NCBI GenBank assembly: GCA_028736075.1 | Contig: CP117875.1 | Coordinates: 434,001-498,000 of the forward strand | DNA length: 64,000 nucleotides | Reading direction: 5' to 3' | From: Chryseobacterium sp. KACC 21268 | GTDB taxonomy: Bacteria; Bacteroidota; Bacteroidia; Flavobacteriales; Weeksellaceae | In this document: positions 44,789 through 52,651 of the stretch, piece after piece | How positions within the stretch are numbered: position 1 is the first letter of the stretch | Layout of the letters: the number at the start of each line of letters is the position of its first letter | The notes under the pieces: generated by a model | Seen by the model: the letters and a program-made list of their open reading frames with translations, nothing else | What the model was told of the DNA's origin: nothing | Database searches by the model: none | Made by a program: the position numbers and the translations under genes

Positions 44789-45580
44789 TTAAACCGTCAG
44801 TTCCACCACATAACCTTCGTGTCCACGAACATTGATGAAATCATCGCCTTCAAAAGCCAGATACTGCCCTTTGATACCCTTCAAAACACCATTGAATTCT
44901 GGTTTTTTGTCCAATGTGAAAACATTGATCTTCTCAGGCTTTTCATAAGGAAAATCGAGTTTGATGATATTTTCCTCGCTCACCGCAAATTTTTTGAAAT
45001 CGTTGGGGAAATAGTCTGCAATTTTGTTTCGGAAATCGATGAGATCTAAAGTGTCCTCGTAATCATCCAAAAGCATCTTCTTCGGATTGGTCTTGTCGGC
45101 CACGTGTTTTTTCAGTTCCACCTCGATCATCCCAGCTTCGTAACGGTTTTCCGTGATGGCGATCGGCAAAGCGAACGTCGCACCTTGGTCAATCCATCTT
45201 GTCGGGATTTGCGCTTCTCTAGTCACGCCAACTTTCACATCGCCCGTATAAGCCAAATAAACGATGTGCGGAACCAGCTGGATCTGTTTTTCAACTTCCA
45301 GATCTCTTTCTCCAACGCCAAGATGCGCGGTTGACAATTCCGGTCGGATGATCGTGTCGCTTGCGTATGGACTTTCGAAGAAGCATTTTTTGCAGAATCC
45401 CATTCGGTAGATCTTCTCGTCGCTCCCACAATTCACACATTCGTAGCCAACGTGTTTGATGTGAAGTTCTTTCCCAAAAAGTTGATTCATATTGATGAGA
45501 TCGCCATTCAGGTTGAGGTAATATTGGATTGGTTTGCCGTTTTGAGAGATCATTTTCAGGATTTGTCCGGAGAATTGCAT
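44789..45580 (-). CDS. DUF2797 family protein
   Basis: 263 residues. Four cysteines C48, C51, C63, C66 form a zinc ribbon-like site in ECVNCGSDEKIYRMGFCKKC. Next comes HIVYLAYTGDVKVGVTR (about 108-124), which looks like the core of a GIY-YIG-type fold with the catalytic residues altered, as is usual for DUF2797. Cytoplasmic. Might bind nucleic acid; the biochemical role is not known. A GGTTTAAA/TTTAAACC hairpin (44777-44795) overlaps its stop but has no T tract. Confidence 0.85.
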   Translation of the reverse strand: MQFSGQILKMISQNGKPIQYYLNLNGDLINMNQLFGKELHIKHVGYECVNCGSDEKIYRMGFCKKCFFESPYASDTIIRPELSTAHLGVGERDLEVEKQIQLVPHIVYLAYTGDVKVGVTREAQIPTRWIDQGATFALPIAITENRYEAGMIEVELKKHVADKTNPKKMLLDDYEDTLDLIDFRNKIADYFPNDFKKFAVSEENIIKLDFPYEKPEKINVFTLDKKPEFNGVLKGIKGQYLAFEGDDFINVRGHEGYVVELTV

Positions 45581-45718
45581 TTTGTCGTGGATTTGAAATT
45601 GGGACTAAAAGTAAACATTATAAATCAATTTCTAAAAATTTATCGAAGACTTTGAACGAGCACTTTGGCGGATGATTCGAAATAAACTTAAGATAATTCT
45701 CAATTTGATTTTAAATAA

Positions 45719-45726
45719 TAAATTTG
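45719..45726 (+). promoter_or_regulatory. -7 element before the T9SS substrate
   Basis: TAAATTTG, perfect TAnnTTTG, 21 nt before the ATG at 45748. A TTTG lies only 11 nt upstream, too close for a -33 element. Confidence 0.4.
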
Positions 45727-45747
45727 TCGCAATTAAAAACACTTTTT

Positions 45748-46563
45748 ATGAAAAATATCTATGGATTGCTATTATTAGCACTGACCAACTTCGCAATTGC
45801 TCAAACAACTATTTTCACAGAAAATTTTGGTGCTGGAACAGGCTCTACAAATACCAGCGTGGGAGTTTACACTGGATATCAAAATGCTTCTCCGATTGTT
45901 TACAGTGGAAATTCTGATATAAGAACCACACTCTCTTCCACCGGTTATACTGGTGCTAGCGGAGCTGGCTGTCTGTTTTTAGGAGCTACCACAGCTGCAA
46001 CTGCACCAGAGAAATTTTTGACAATCTCAGGAATCAAGACATCAGAATACAAGGATATAAGTTTATCTTTTGGGCATTACAATGGCATTGCAAACACAAG
46101 CTTTGTCCCAAAAGTTGAAGTGAGCACAGATGGATCTAACTGGACCGCTCTTAGTTATGCAAGAGTTAGTACCAATGCTTCTGTTTGGGAATATGTGACG
46201 GCTACAGGAACAATTCCGAAGACAGAAAATCTAAGAATCCGTTTTACTAATACTATGGATTCAGCGGTTGGATACAGAATTGATGATATCAAATTAGTGG
46301 GAACCGTAGATGCTCTAGCGGTCAACAACACCAAAAAAGAAAGTTTTAATATCTATCCTACTGCGGTCAGCAATGGAATTGTCTATGTTACATCTCCAAG
46401 TAATGGACTGAAAAATATCAAGATCTACGACGCTTCTGCAAAATTGGTCATCAGCACAGCAACTCCAAAAGAAGTGAATGTATCCAAACTTGCAAAAGGA
46501 ACGTATATTATGAATGTTGAAGAAAATGGTGTTTCACAAACGAAAAAGTTTATTGTCAAATAA
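45748..46563 (+). CDS. Secreted T9SS substrate with C-terminal sorting domain
   Basis: 271 residues from the ATG at 45748 (a TTG 24 nt earlier overlaps the -7 element). Signal peptide LLLLALTNFAIAQ; a middle beta-sandwich (about 25-190) of the cleaved-adhesin/choice-of-anchor kind with SEYKDISLSFGHY and VEVSTDGSNWTAL; then the type A sorting domain (NIYPTAVSNGIVYV, ..LAKGTYIMNVEENG, KKFIVK). Exported by the type IX secretion system to the surface or medium. Binding target unknown. A terminator follows. Confidence 0.87.
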   Translation: MKNIYGLLLLALTNFAIAQTTIFTENFGAGTGSTNTSVGVYTGYQNASPIVYSGNSDIRTTLSSTGYTGASGAGCLFLGATTAATAPEKFLTISGIKTSEYKDISLSFGHYNGIANTSFVPKVEVSTDGSNWTALSYARVSTNASVWEYVTATGTIPKTENLRIRFTNTMDSAVGYRIDDIKLVGTVDALAVNNTKKESFNIYPTAVSNGIVYVTSPSNGLKNIKIYDASAKLVISTATPKEVNVSKLAKGTYIMNVEENGVSQTKKFIVK

Positions 46564-46584
46564 AAATAATCATCTGAATATTAA

Positions 46585-46616
46585 AAGAATCTCCCAATTA
46601 AGAGATTCTTTTTTTT
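46585..46616 (+). terminator. Rho-independent terminator
   Basis: AAGAATCTC (46585-46593) and GAGATTCTT (46602-46610), perfect 9-bp stem, 8-nt loop, then a run of T to 46616. Closes the T9SS substrate gene. Confidence 0.85.
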
Positions 46617-46650
46617 GTTTAATTCTTATCTTCGCAAAACATTTGATCTT

Positions 46651-47679
46651 ATGAATTATCTAGTTACTGGCGGCAGTGGATTTATCGGTTCTCATCTGGT
46701 AGAACAACTTTTGAAAAATGGACATTCTGTCATTAATATTGACAACTTCGACGGTTTTTATGATTATAAGATCAAAGTTCAAAATACACTTGAATCTTTG
46801 GCTTTAAAATCTAATTTTAATTTTAAGGACAAAGAAACCGATATTCAAAAATTATCAACTGAAGCAAAGTCAGACAATTATCAACTTTACTATCAAGATA
46901 TTAGGGATAAAAAAGGATTGGAAGCGATTTTCCAAAATCATAAAATCGATGTCGTGATCCATTTAGCGGCTTTGGCAGGCGTTCGTCCGTCTATTGAAAG
47001 ACCTTTGGAATACGAGGAAGTGAATATCCGTGGCACTCAGCATCTTTGGGAACTGTGTAAAGATTTTGAAATCAAAAAGTTCGTTTGTGCTTCATCATCA
47101 AGTGTTTATGGGAATAATGAGAAAATCCCGTTTGCTGAGACCGACAATGTGGACAATCCTATTTCGCCTTACGCAGCGACAAAGAAATGTGGCGAAATTA
47201 TCGGCCACGTCTACCACAGTCTTTATCACATCGATATGATCCAACTGCGGTTTTTCACGGTTTATGGACCGAGACAAAGACCAGATCTGGCGATTCACAA
47301 ATTCACAAAACTGATTTCCGAAAATCAAGAAATCCCTTTCTATGGCGATGGTTCCACAGCTAGAGATTACACTTTCATCGATGATATTATTGATGGTATC
47401 TTGAAATCTATCCAATATCTGGAAGCCAATGACAACGTTTACGAAATCATCAATCTTGGTGAAAGTGAAGTGGTGACACTCAACGAAATGCTGTCTGTCC
47501 TAGAAACTACAATTGGCAAAAAGGCAAACAAAAAAATGCTGCCAATGCAACCAGGCGACGTCCAAAAAACCAATGCTGACATCACCAAAGCAAGGACAAT
47601 AATTGGATATGCGCCAAGCACAAACTTCCAAAATGGCATAAAAAAATTTGTGGAATGGTTTTTGGGAAATCCGCAGTAA
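46651..47679 (+). CDS. UDP-glucuronate 4-epimerase-like SDR
   Basis: 342 residues from the ATG at 46651 (NYLVTGGSGFIGSHL); the upstream open frame overlaps the preceding terminator. Motifs: GGSGFIG (7-13), ALAGVRPSIERP (108-119), SSSSVYGNN, Y174xxxK178, RFFTVYGPRQRPD. GVRPS and FFTVYGP..RPD are the marks of CapI/LspL enzymes converting UDP-GlcA to UDP-GalA. It stands 16 kb from the main glycan locus and alone, so it may serve another glycan or have another substrate. Confidence 0.85.
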   Translation: MNYLVTGGSGFIGSHLVEQLLKNGHSVINIDNFDGFYDYKIKVQNTLESLALKSNFNFKDKETDIQKLSTEAKSDNYQLYYQDIRDKKGLEAIFQNHKIDVVIHLAALAGVRPSIERPLEYEEVNIRGTQHLWELCKDFEIKKFVCASSSSVYGNNEKIPFAETDNVDNPISPYAATKKCGEIIGHVYHSLYHIDMIQLRFFTVYGPRQRPDLAIHKFTKLISENQEIPFYGDGSTARDYTFIDDIIDGILKSIQYLEANDNVYEIINLGESEVVTLNEMLSVLETTIGKKANKKMLPMQPGDVQKTNADITKARTIIGYAPSTNFQNGIKKFVEWFLGNPQ

Positions 47680-47777
47680 TACGCCACGATGACAATCGAA
47701 TTTAAATATTAAATAAAATAATTTTTAAATATTGTTGAAAATCAGTAGAAAAGTGTATAAAGTATCACCTAATTTTT

Positions 47778-47785
47778 TACTTTTG
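47778..47785 (+). promoter_or_regulatory. -7 element before the DUF2795 gene
   Basis: TACTTTTG, perfect TAnnTTTG, 15 nt before the ATG at 47801. No -33 partner within normal distance. Confidence 0.45.
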
Positions 47786-47800
47786 CAAAAATTATAAATT

Positions 47801-48022
47801 ATGTATTGGACATTAGAATTAGCATCTTACCTTAGTGATGCACCTTGGCCGATGACCAAGGCAGAATTGATCGACTACGCTATCAGAACCGGAGCGCCTA
47901 TGGAAGTTGTAGAAAACCTACAAGCCATCGAGGACGAAGGAGAGATCTATGACGCAATCGATGAGATCTGGAGCGACTATCCTACAGATGAGGATTACCT
48001 CTGGAACGAGGACGAATATTAA
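47801..48022 (+). CDS. DUF2795 family protein
   Basis: 73 residues, very acidic at the end (DYPTDEDYLWNEDEY). MYWTLELASYLSDAPWPMTKAELIDYA at the start and the VVENLQ-x-[IL] core match small DUF2795 proteins, which fold as short helices. Function unknown. It lies directly upstream of secA. Confidence 0.8.
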   Translation: MYWTLELASYLSDAPWPMTKAELIDYAIRTGAPMEVVENLQAIEDEGEIYDAIDEIWSDYPTDEDYLWNEDEY

Positions 48023-48030
48023 TTCGTTTT

Positions 48031-48062
48031 TTTGGCTCTTGGTTTTACCTTTTGCCAATTCT
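48031..48062 (+). terminator. Possible weak terminator after the DUF2795 gene
   Basis: TTGGC (48031-48035) pairs with GCCAA (48053-48057) around an inner GGT/ACC stem (48040-48042, 48046-48048), then TTCTTTT. Low stability. It leaves about 60 nt before secA, where no clear promoter is seen. Confidence 0.3.
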
Positions 48063-48118
48063 TTTAAATAAATAACGCAGTTGGTCACAAGCCAGGTGCA
48101 AACCGCAAATAGCAAATT

Positions 48119-51100
48119 ATGAGTTTTTTAAATACAGTTCTTAAAAGTTTTTTGGGAGACAAAAATGCAAAAGATCTTAAAGAAGTAAAAAAAGTTGTCG
48201 CAAAAATCAAAACAGTAGAATCTGGCATCCAAGCATTATCCGATGATGGATTGAGAGATAAAACAGCAGAGTTCAAAGAGAAATTGAAAACTGCCACTGC
48301 AAAATTTACAACCCAAATTGAAGAAACTAAAGAGCAGATAAAAAACTCAACCAACGTTGACGAGAAAGAAGCACTTTTCACCAAGATTGAAACTCTGAAA
48401 AAAGAGTCTTATGAAGTGGAAGAAAAAGTATTAGCTGAAGTTCTTCCAGAAGCATTTGCTTTGGTAAAGGAAACTTCCAGACGTTTGGCGCAAAACGGAG
48501 AGATTCGTGTAACAGCGACTGACAGAGACCGCGAATTGGCAGCCACAAAGGATTTTGTGGTGCTGGAAGGAGACATCGCTGTTTGGAGAAATAAATGGGA
48601 TGCTGCTGGCACACCTGTCGTTTGGGATATGGTTCATTATGACACGCAGTTTATCGGTGGTGTTGTCCTTCACCAAGGGAAAATTGCAGAGATGGCAACC
48701 GGAGAAGGAAAAACGCTTGTTGGAACTTTACCAATCTACCTTAATGCACTTCCTGGCCGTGGTGTTCACGTGGTAACTGTGAATGACTATTTGGCAAAAC
48801 GTGACTCCGCTTGGATGGGTCCATTGTACGAATTCCACGGCATGAACATCGATTGTATCGACCTTCACCAGCCAAACTCAGACGCTAGAAGAAAAGCTTA
48901 TCAGGCAAGCATCACTTACGGAACCAACAACGAGTTTGGTTTCGATTATTTGAGAGACAATATGGTGACTTCTCCTACAGAATTAGTTCAGGGAGAATTG
49001 AACTTTGCAATTGTGGATGAGGTGGATTCTGTTTTGGTAGATGATGCCAGAACGCCATTGATTATTTCTGGTCCGGTTCCGCAAGGCGACAGACAGGAAT
49101 ATGATGTCTTGAAGCCTTCTATCGATAGAATCGTTGAAGTTCAGAAGAAAACCGTTTCAGTCCTTTTCAACGAAGCAAAAAAATTAATTGCTGCCGGAAA
49201 AACCAAAGAAGGCGGATTCAAATTACTACAAGCTTACAGAGGTCTTCCTAAGAACAGACAATTGATCAAGTTCTTGTCAGAAAGTGGAAACCGTGCATTG
49301 CTACAAAAAGTTGAAGGCCAATATATGGCGGACAACAACCGTGATATGCCAATCGTAGATAAAGATCTTTATTTCGTGATCGATGAGAAAAACAATCAAA
49401 TCGATCTGACTGATAAAGGTGTAGAATATATGTCAGCTGGTAACGAAGACCAACAATTCTTCGTTTTAACAGACATCGGAACAGAAATCGCTGATATCGA
49501 AAAACAAAATCTTTCCAAAGAAGATGAATTCGCTGCGAAAGAAGAATTGTACAGAGATTTCTCTATCAAATCTGAGCGTATTCACACTTTAAATCAATTA
49601 TTGAAAGCTTATACATTATTTGAAAAAGATGATGAATACGTGGTAATTGATGGCGAAGTGAAAATCGTTGATGAGCAAACTGGTCGTATTATGGAAGGAA
49701 GACGTTATTCCGACGGACTTCACCAAGCGATTGAAGCTAAGGAAAATGTAAAGATCGAAGCAGCGACTCAAACTTTTGCGACGGTTACTTTGCAGAATTA
49801 CTTCCGTATGTACAACAAACTGGCTGGAATGACCGGAACGGCGGAAACAGAAGCCGGAGAATTCTGGCAGATTTACAAACTGGATGTGGTGGTAATTCCT
49901 ACCAACAGACCAATCCAGAGAGATGACAGACAAGATTTGGTTTTCAAGACCAATCGCGAAAAATACAATGCAGTAATCGAGGAGATCGAAAAATTGGTAG
50001 AAGCAGGAAGACCTATTTTGGTTGGTACCACTTCTGTTGAGATCTCTCAATTGTTGTCAAAAGCATTAAGCTTAAGAAAAATCCCTCACAACGTTTTGAA
50101 TGCGAAACTTCACAAGAAGGAAGCAGAAATCGTAGCTGAAGCTGGTGGCGCTGGTGTTGTAACCATAGCAACCAATATGGCAGGTAGAGGAACGGATATC
50201 AAACTGAAAGGCGAAGTGAAAGCCAATGGTGGTCTTGCGATCATCGGAACTGAAAGACACGATTCGCGTCGTGTTGACAGACAGTTGAGAGGTAGAGCTG
50301 GACGTCAAGGAGATCCAGGAAGTTCTCAGTTCTATGTTTCTTTGGAGGATAACTTGATGCGTCTTTTCGGATCAGAAAGAATTGCGAAAATGATGGACAG
50401 AATGGGACATAAAGATGGCGAAGTGATTCAGCACTCTATGATCTCCAAGTCTATCGAAAGAGCTCAGAAAAAAGTGGAGGAAAATAACTTCGGTGTCAGA
50501 AAGAGATTGTTGGAATATGATGATGTGATGAACAAACAGCGTGACGTGATCTACAAACGTAGAAAGAACGCCTTGTTCGGAGATCACTTGAAGTACGACA
50601 TCGTGAATATGATCTATGATACAGCAGCTGCAATTGTTTCTCAATCCAAAGCTACTGGAAACTTCAAAGATTTCGAATTCGATATCATCAAGTATTTCAC
50701 AATGGAATCGCCAGTCACTGAATCTCAATTTTCAAGCACTCAGATTCCTGCGTTGACAGACATCGTTTTCAAAGCGGCAAAAGAGGATTATGATCTTAGA
50801 TTAAACCTTCTTAAAGAAAAAGCTTATCCAATTATCGAGAATGTGTTCCTAAATCAAGGTTCGATGTTTAAAATGATCCAGGTTCCGTTCACAGACGGCA
50901 TTAAAACAATGACCATTGTAACTGACCTCCAACAAGCTTATGAAACCAAATGTGAATCTTTGATCACTGATTTTGAAAAGAATATCTCTTTATCTATCAT
51001 TGATGAAAACTGGAAAACACACTTGAGAGAAATGGATGACCTACGTCGTTCTTCCCAAGGTGCGGTTTATGAGCAAAAAGATCCGTTGGTCATCTACAAG

Positions 51101-51190
51101 CAAGAATCTTTCTACTTGTTTAGCGAAATGGTAGAGAAAGTGAACAAAGAAATTGTTTCATTCTTATACAAAGGCGAAATTCCTGCATAA
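48119..51190 (+). CDS. secA: Preprotein translocase ATPase SecA
   Basis: 1023 residues. Drives post-translational export through SecYEG. Features in order: an N-terminal segment with a Lys/Glu-rich coiled insertion (about 50-105) usual in Bacteroidota, Walker A in ATGEGKT (193-199), [15 protein letters not shown] (Walker B), [20 protein letters not shown] and RGRAGRQGD of motor domain 2. The chain stops at FLYKGEIPA, right after the helical scaffold, so the zinc-binding C-terminal SecB/lipid motif (CxCxSGxxxxxCH) is absent. Terminator follows. Confidence 0.97.
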   Translation: MSFLNTVLKSFLGDKNAKDLKEVKKVVAKIKTVESGIQALSDDGLRDKTAEFKEKLKTATAKFTTQIEETKEQIKNSTNVDEKEALFTKIETLKKESYEVEEKVLAEVLPEAFALVKETSRRLAQNGEIRVTATDRDRELAATKDFVVLEGDIAVWRNKWDAAGTPVVWDMVHYDTQFIGGVVLHQGKIAEMATGEGKTLVGTLPIYLNALPGRGVHVVTVNDYLAKRDSAWMGPLYEFHGMNIDCIDLHQPNSDARRKAYQASITYGTNNEFGFDYLRDNMVTSPTELVQGELNFAIVDEVDSVLVDDARTPLIISGPVPQGDRQEYDVLKPSIDRIVEVQKKTVSVLFNEAKKLIAAGKTKEGGFKLLQAYRGLPKNRQLIKFLSESGNRALLQKVEGQYMADNNRDMPIVDKDLYFVIDEKNNQIDLTDKGVEYMSAGNEDQQFFVLTDIGTEIADIEKQNLSKEDEFAAKEELYRDFSIKSERIHTLNQLLKAYTLFEKDDEYVVIDGEVKIVDEQTGRIMEGRRYSDGLHQAIEAKENVKIEAATQTFATVTLQNYFRMYNKLAGMTGTAETEAGEFWQIYKLDVVVIPTNRPIQRDDRQDLVFKTNREKYNAVIEEIEKLVEAGRPILVGTTSVEISQLLSKALSLRKIPHNVLNAKLHKKEAEIVAEAGGAGVVTIATNMAGRGTDIKLKGEVKANGGLAIIGTERHDSRRVDRQLRGRAGRQGDPGSSQFYVSLEDNLMRLFGSERIAKMMDRMGHKDGEVIQHSMISKSIERAQKKVEENNFGVRKRLLEYDDVMNKQRDVIYKRRKNALFGDHLKYDIVNMIYDTAAAIVSQSKATGNFKDFEFDIIKYFTMESPVTESQFSSTQIPALTDIVFKAAKEDYDLRLNLLKEKAYPIIENVFLNQGSMFKMIQVPFTDGIKTMTIVTDLQQAYETKCESLITDFEKNISLSIIDENWKTHLREMDDLRRSSQGAVYEQKDPLVIYKQESFYLFSEMVEKVNKEIVSFLYKGEIPA

Positions 51191-51213
51191 ACAAAGGACT
51201 ATACGATATAACC

Positions 51214-51247
51214 AAAAAGCTGTTGATAATTTCAACAGCTTTTTTTT
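51214..51247 (+). terminator. secA terminator
   Basis: Perfect 11-bp stem AAAGCTGTTGA (51216-51226) with TCAACAGCTTT (51232-51242), 5-nt loop, T tract to 51247. Confidence 0.9.
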
Positions 51248-51284
51248 GTTTTAACATTTATTAACAAAATGACAAATATCATAT

Positions 51285-51305
51285 TTAATTCTAATTTAGA
51301 ATTAA
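51285..51305. promoter_or_regulatory. Perfect 21-bp palindrome, candidate operator of the iron-uptake operon
   Basis: Arms TTAATTCTAA (51285-51294) and TTAGAATTAA (51296-51305) around a single T. It covers the place where the -33 element should be (51292-51295), 20 nt upstream of the -7 element, so a bound protein would block polymerase. Core CTA-A-TTTAG recurs before the second TonB receptor. Confidence 0.65.
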
Positions 51306-51314
51306 TAAAAATAA

Positions 51315-51322
51315 TACATTTG
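51315..51322 (+). promoter_or_regulatory. -7 element of the PepSY-TonB receptor operon
   Basis: TACATTTG, perfect TAnnTTTG, 13 nt before the TTG start at 51336. Confidence 0.55.
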
Positions 51323-51335
51323 CAAAAATTATTCT

Positions 51336-52469
51336 TTGAAAATCAAAACAGCAAAACGGTGGTTTAATTGGCATAAATGGACAAGTCTTATTTGTACTCT
51401 GTTTATGTTCCATCTGTGCATCACTGGACTGCCACTGATTTTCCACGAGGAATTGGAAGATATCTTGACACCTCACAAAGAGGCAAAAGTTACTGAAGGA
51501 ACACCAAAAAAGAGCATTGACGTTTTAATTAAAAATGCAGAATCAGCAAATCCTGGCAAAATAGTACGTTATGCATTTTGGGATCAGGAAGCACATCCTA
51601 ATCAAGTTTTGTTAGATGTTGTAGAAAAACCAGACGACGCTTACGAAAAAAGCAAATACATTTTGCTTAACGAATACACTGGCGAAGTTCTGGGAGAACC
51701 TAAATTAGAAGGCTTCATTTACATCGTTTCCCGACTTCATATTGATCTTTTTGCAGGCATTCCGGGAAAATTATTTCTAGGACTGATGGGGATTTTATTC
51801 ATTATATCAATCGTTTCCGGAATTGTTCTTTACGGACCGATTATGAAGAATTTTGATTTTGGAATGGTAAGAAAGTCCAGAACCAGCAGAATCAAATGGC
51901 TGGATACACATAATTTATTAGGTATTGCAGTAATGGCCTGGATGACAGTTGTAGGTTTTACAGGCGTCATCAATGCCTTTTCGGACGTCATATTGGGACT
52001 TTGGCAGCAAGGACAACTGGCAGAAATGACAGCACCTTACAAAAACAAAAAACCAATCGAAGGAGAATTGAGTTCCCTGAGTTCTGCTTTGAAATTGGCG
52101 AAAGATAAAACACCAGGAATGGATGTGTCAATTGTTGCATTTCCCGGAACTGCTTTTACCAGCAAACACCATTATGCTATTTTCTTAAAAGGAAATACAG
52201 AAGTTACATCAAAACTTTTGAAGCCTGTTTTGATAGATGCAGAAAATGGAAGTTTCACAGACTCCAGAACATTGCCTTGGTATGCAAGTGCACTTTTCCT
52301 TTCGCAGCCATTGCATTTTGGAGATTATGGCGGGATGCCGATGAAAATTGTCTGGGCAGTTTTTGATGTCTTTACGATTCTTGTTCTTATCACGGGAATT
52401 TACTTATGGATTTCCAGAAGAAAAGGCGAAAAGAAAGCCTGGAAAAAACTGGAATCTCAAATAGCTTAA
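51336..52469 (+). CDS. PepSY-associated membrane protein (putative iron-siderophore reductase)
   Basis: 377 residues, TTG start (MKIKTAKRWFNWHKWTSLI); no ATG fits before the first helix. Four membrane helices: about 16-35, 145-165, 190-212, 335-355, with conserved His at RWFNWHKW, SRLHIDLFAG and THNLLG that could bind haem, as in the FoxB/PiuB family that reduces or releases iron from siderophores at the inner membrane. First gene of an operon with a 53-residue protein and a TonB-dependent siderophore receptor. Confidence 0.85.
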   Translation: MKIKTAKRWFNWHKWTSLICTLFMFHLCITGLPLIFHEELEDILTPHKEAKVTEGTPKKSIDVLIKNAESANPGKIVRYAFWDQEAHPNQVLLDVVEKPDDAYEKSKYILLNEYTGEVLGEPKLEGFIYIVSRLHIDLFAGIPGKLFLGLMGILFIISIVSGIVLYGPIMKNFDFGMVRKSRTSRIKWLDTHNLLGIAVMAWMTVVGFTGVINAFSDVILGLWQQGQLAEMTAPYKNKKPIEGELSSLSSALKLAKDKTPGMDVSIVAFPGTAFTSKHHYAIFLKGNTEVTSKLLKPVLIDAENGSFTDSRTLPWYASALFLSQPLHFGDYGGMPMKIVWAVFDVFTILVLITGIYLWISRRKGEKKAWKKLESQIA

Positions 52470-52473
52470 TGAA

Positions 52474-52635
52474 ATGAAGCGAACTTTAAAACTTTGGGGA
52501 ATGCCAATCTTGTTGTCAATCATCTCACTATTTGGATTGGTGATTGCGCTGGTTGGAGATGGTATTTGGGATTATCTTGGCTGGATCTCACTAGCAATTC
52601 CTTTGATTTTGATTATTAAACATTATTACAAATAA
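52474..52635 (+). CDS. 53-residue membrane protein
   Basis: Found by reading the gap: ATG at 52474, stop at 52633-52635. The product starts MKRTLKLWGMPILLSIISLF, contains two hydrophobic stretches (about 11-28 and 36-49) around a GDGIWDYLGW turn and ends KHYYK. It starts 4 nt after the PepSY gene stop and stops 16 nt before the receptor gene, so it is part of the operon. Possibly a small partner of the PepSY protein; similar short proteins are often missed in annotation. Confidence 0.75.
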   Translation: MKRTLKLWGMPILLSIISLFGLVIALVGDGIWDYLGWISLAIPLILIIKHYYK

Positions 52636-52651
52636 AATTTATATAGATACT

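Noticed and set aside
44777-44795. GGTTTAAA/TTTAAACC hairpin at the end of the DUF2797 gene as terminator
   Set aside because: No T tract follows on the transcribed strand and the stem is almost all A-T.
47701-47742. Direct repeat TTTAAATATT in the gap after the epimerase
   Set aside because: Simple AT-rich sequence, only two copies, no relation to a promoter or gene.
48023-48118. Possible tRNA or riboswitch before secA
   Set aside because: No cloverleaf or known leader structure could be drawn; only a weak hairpin.
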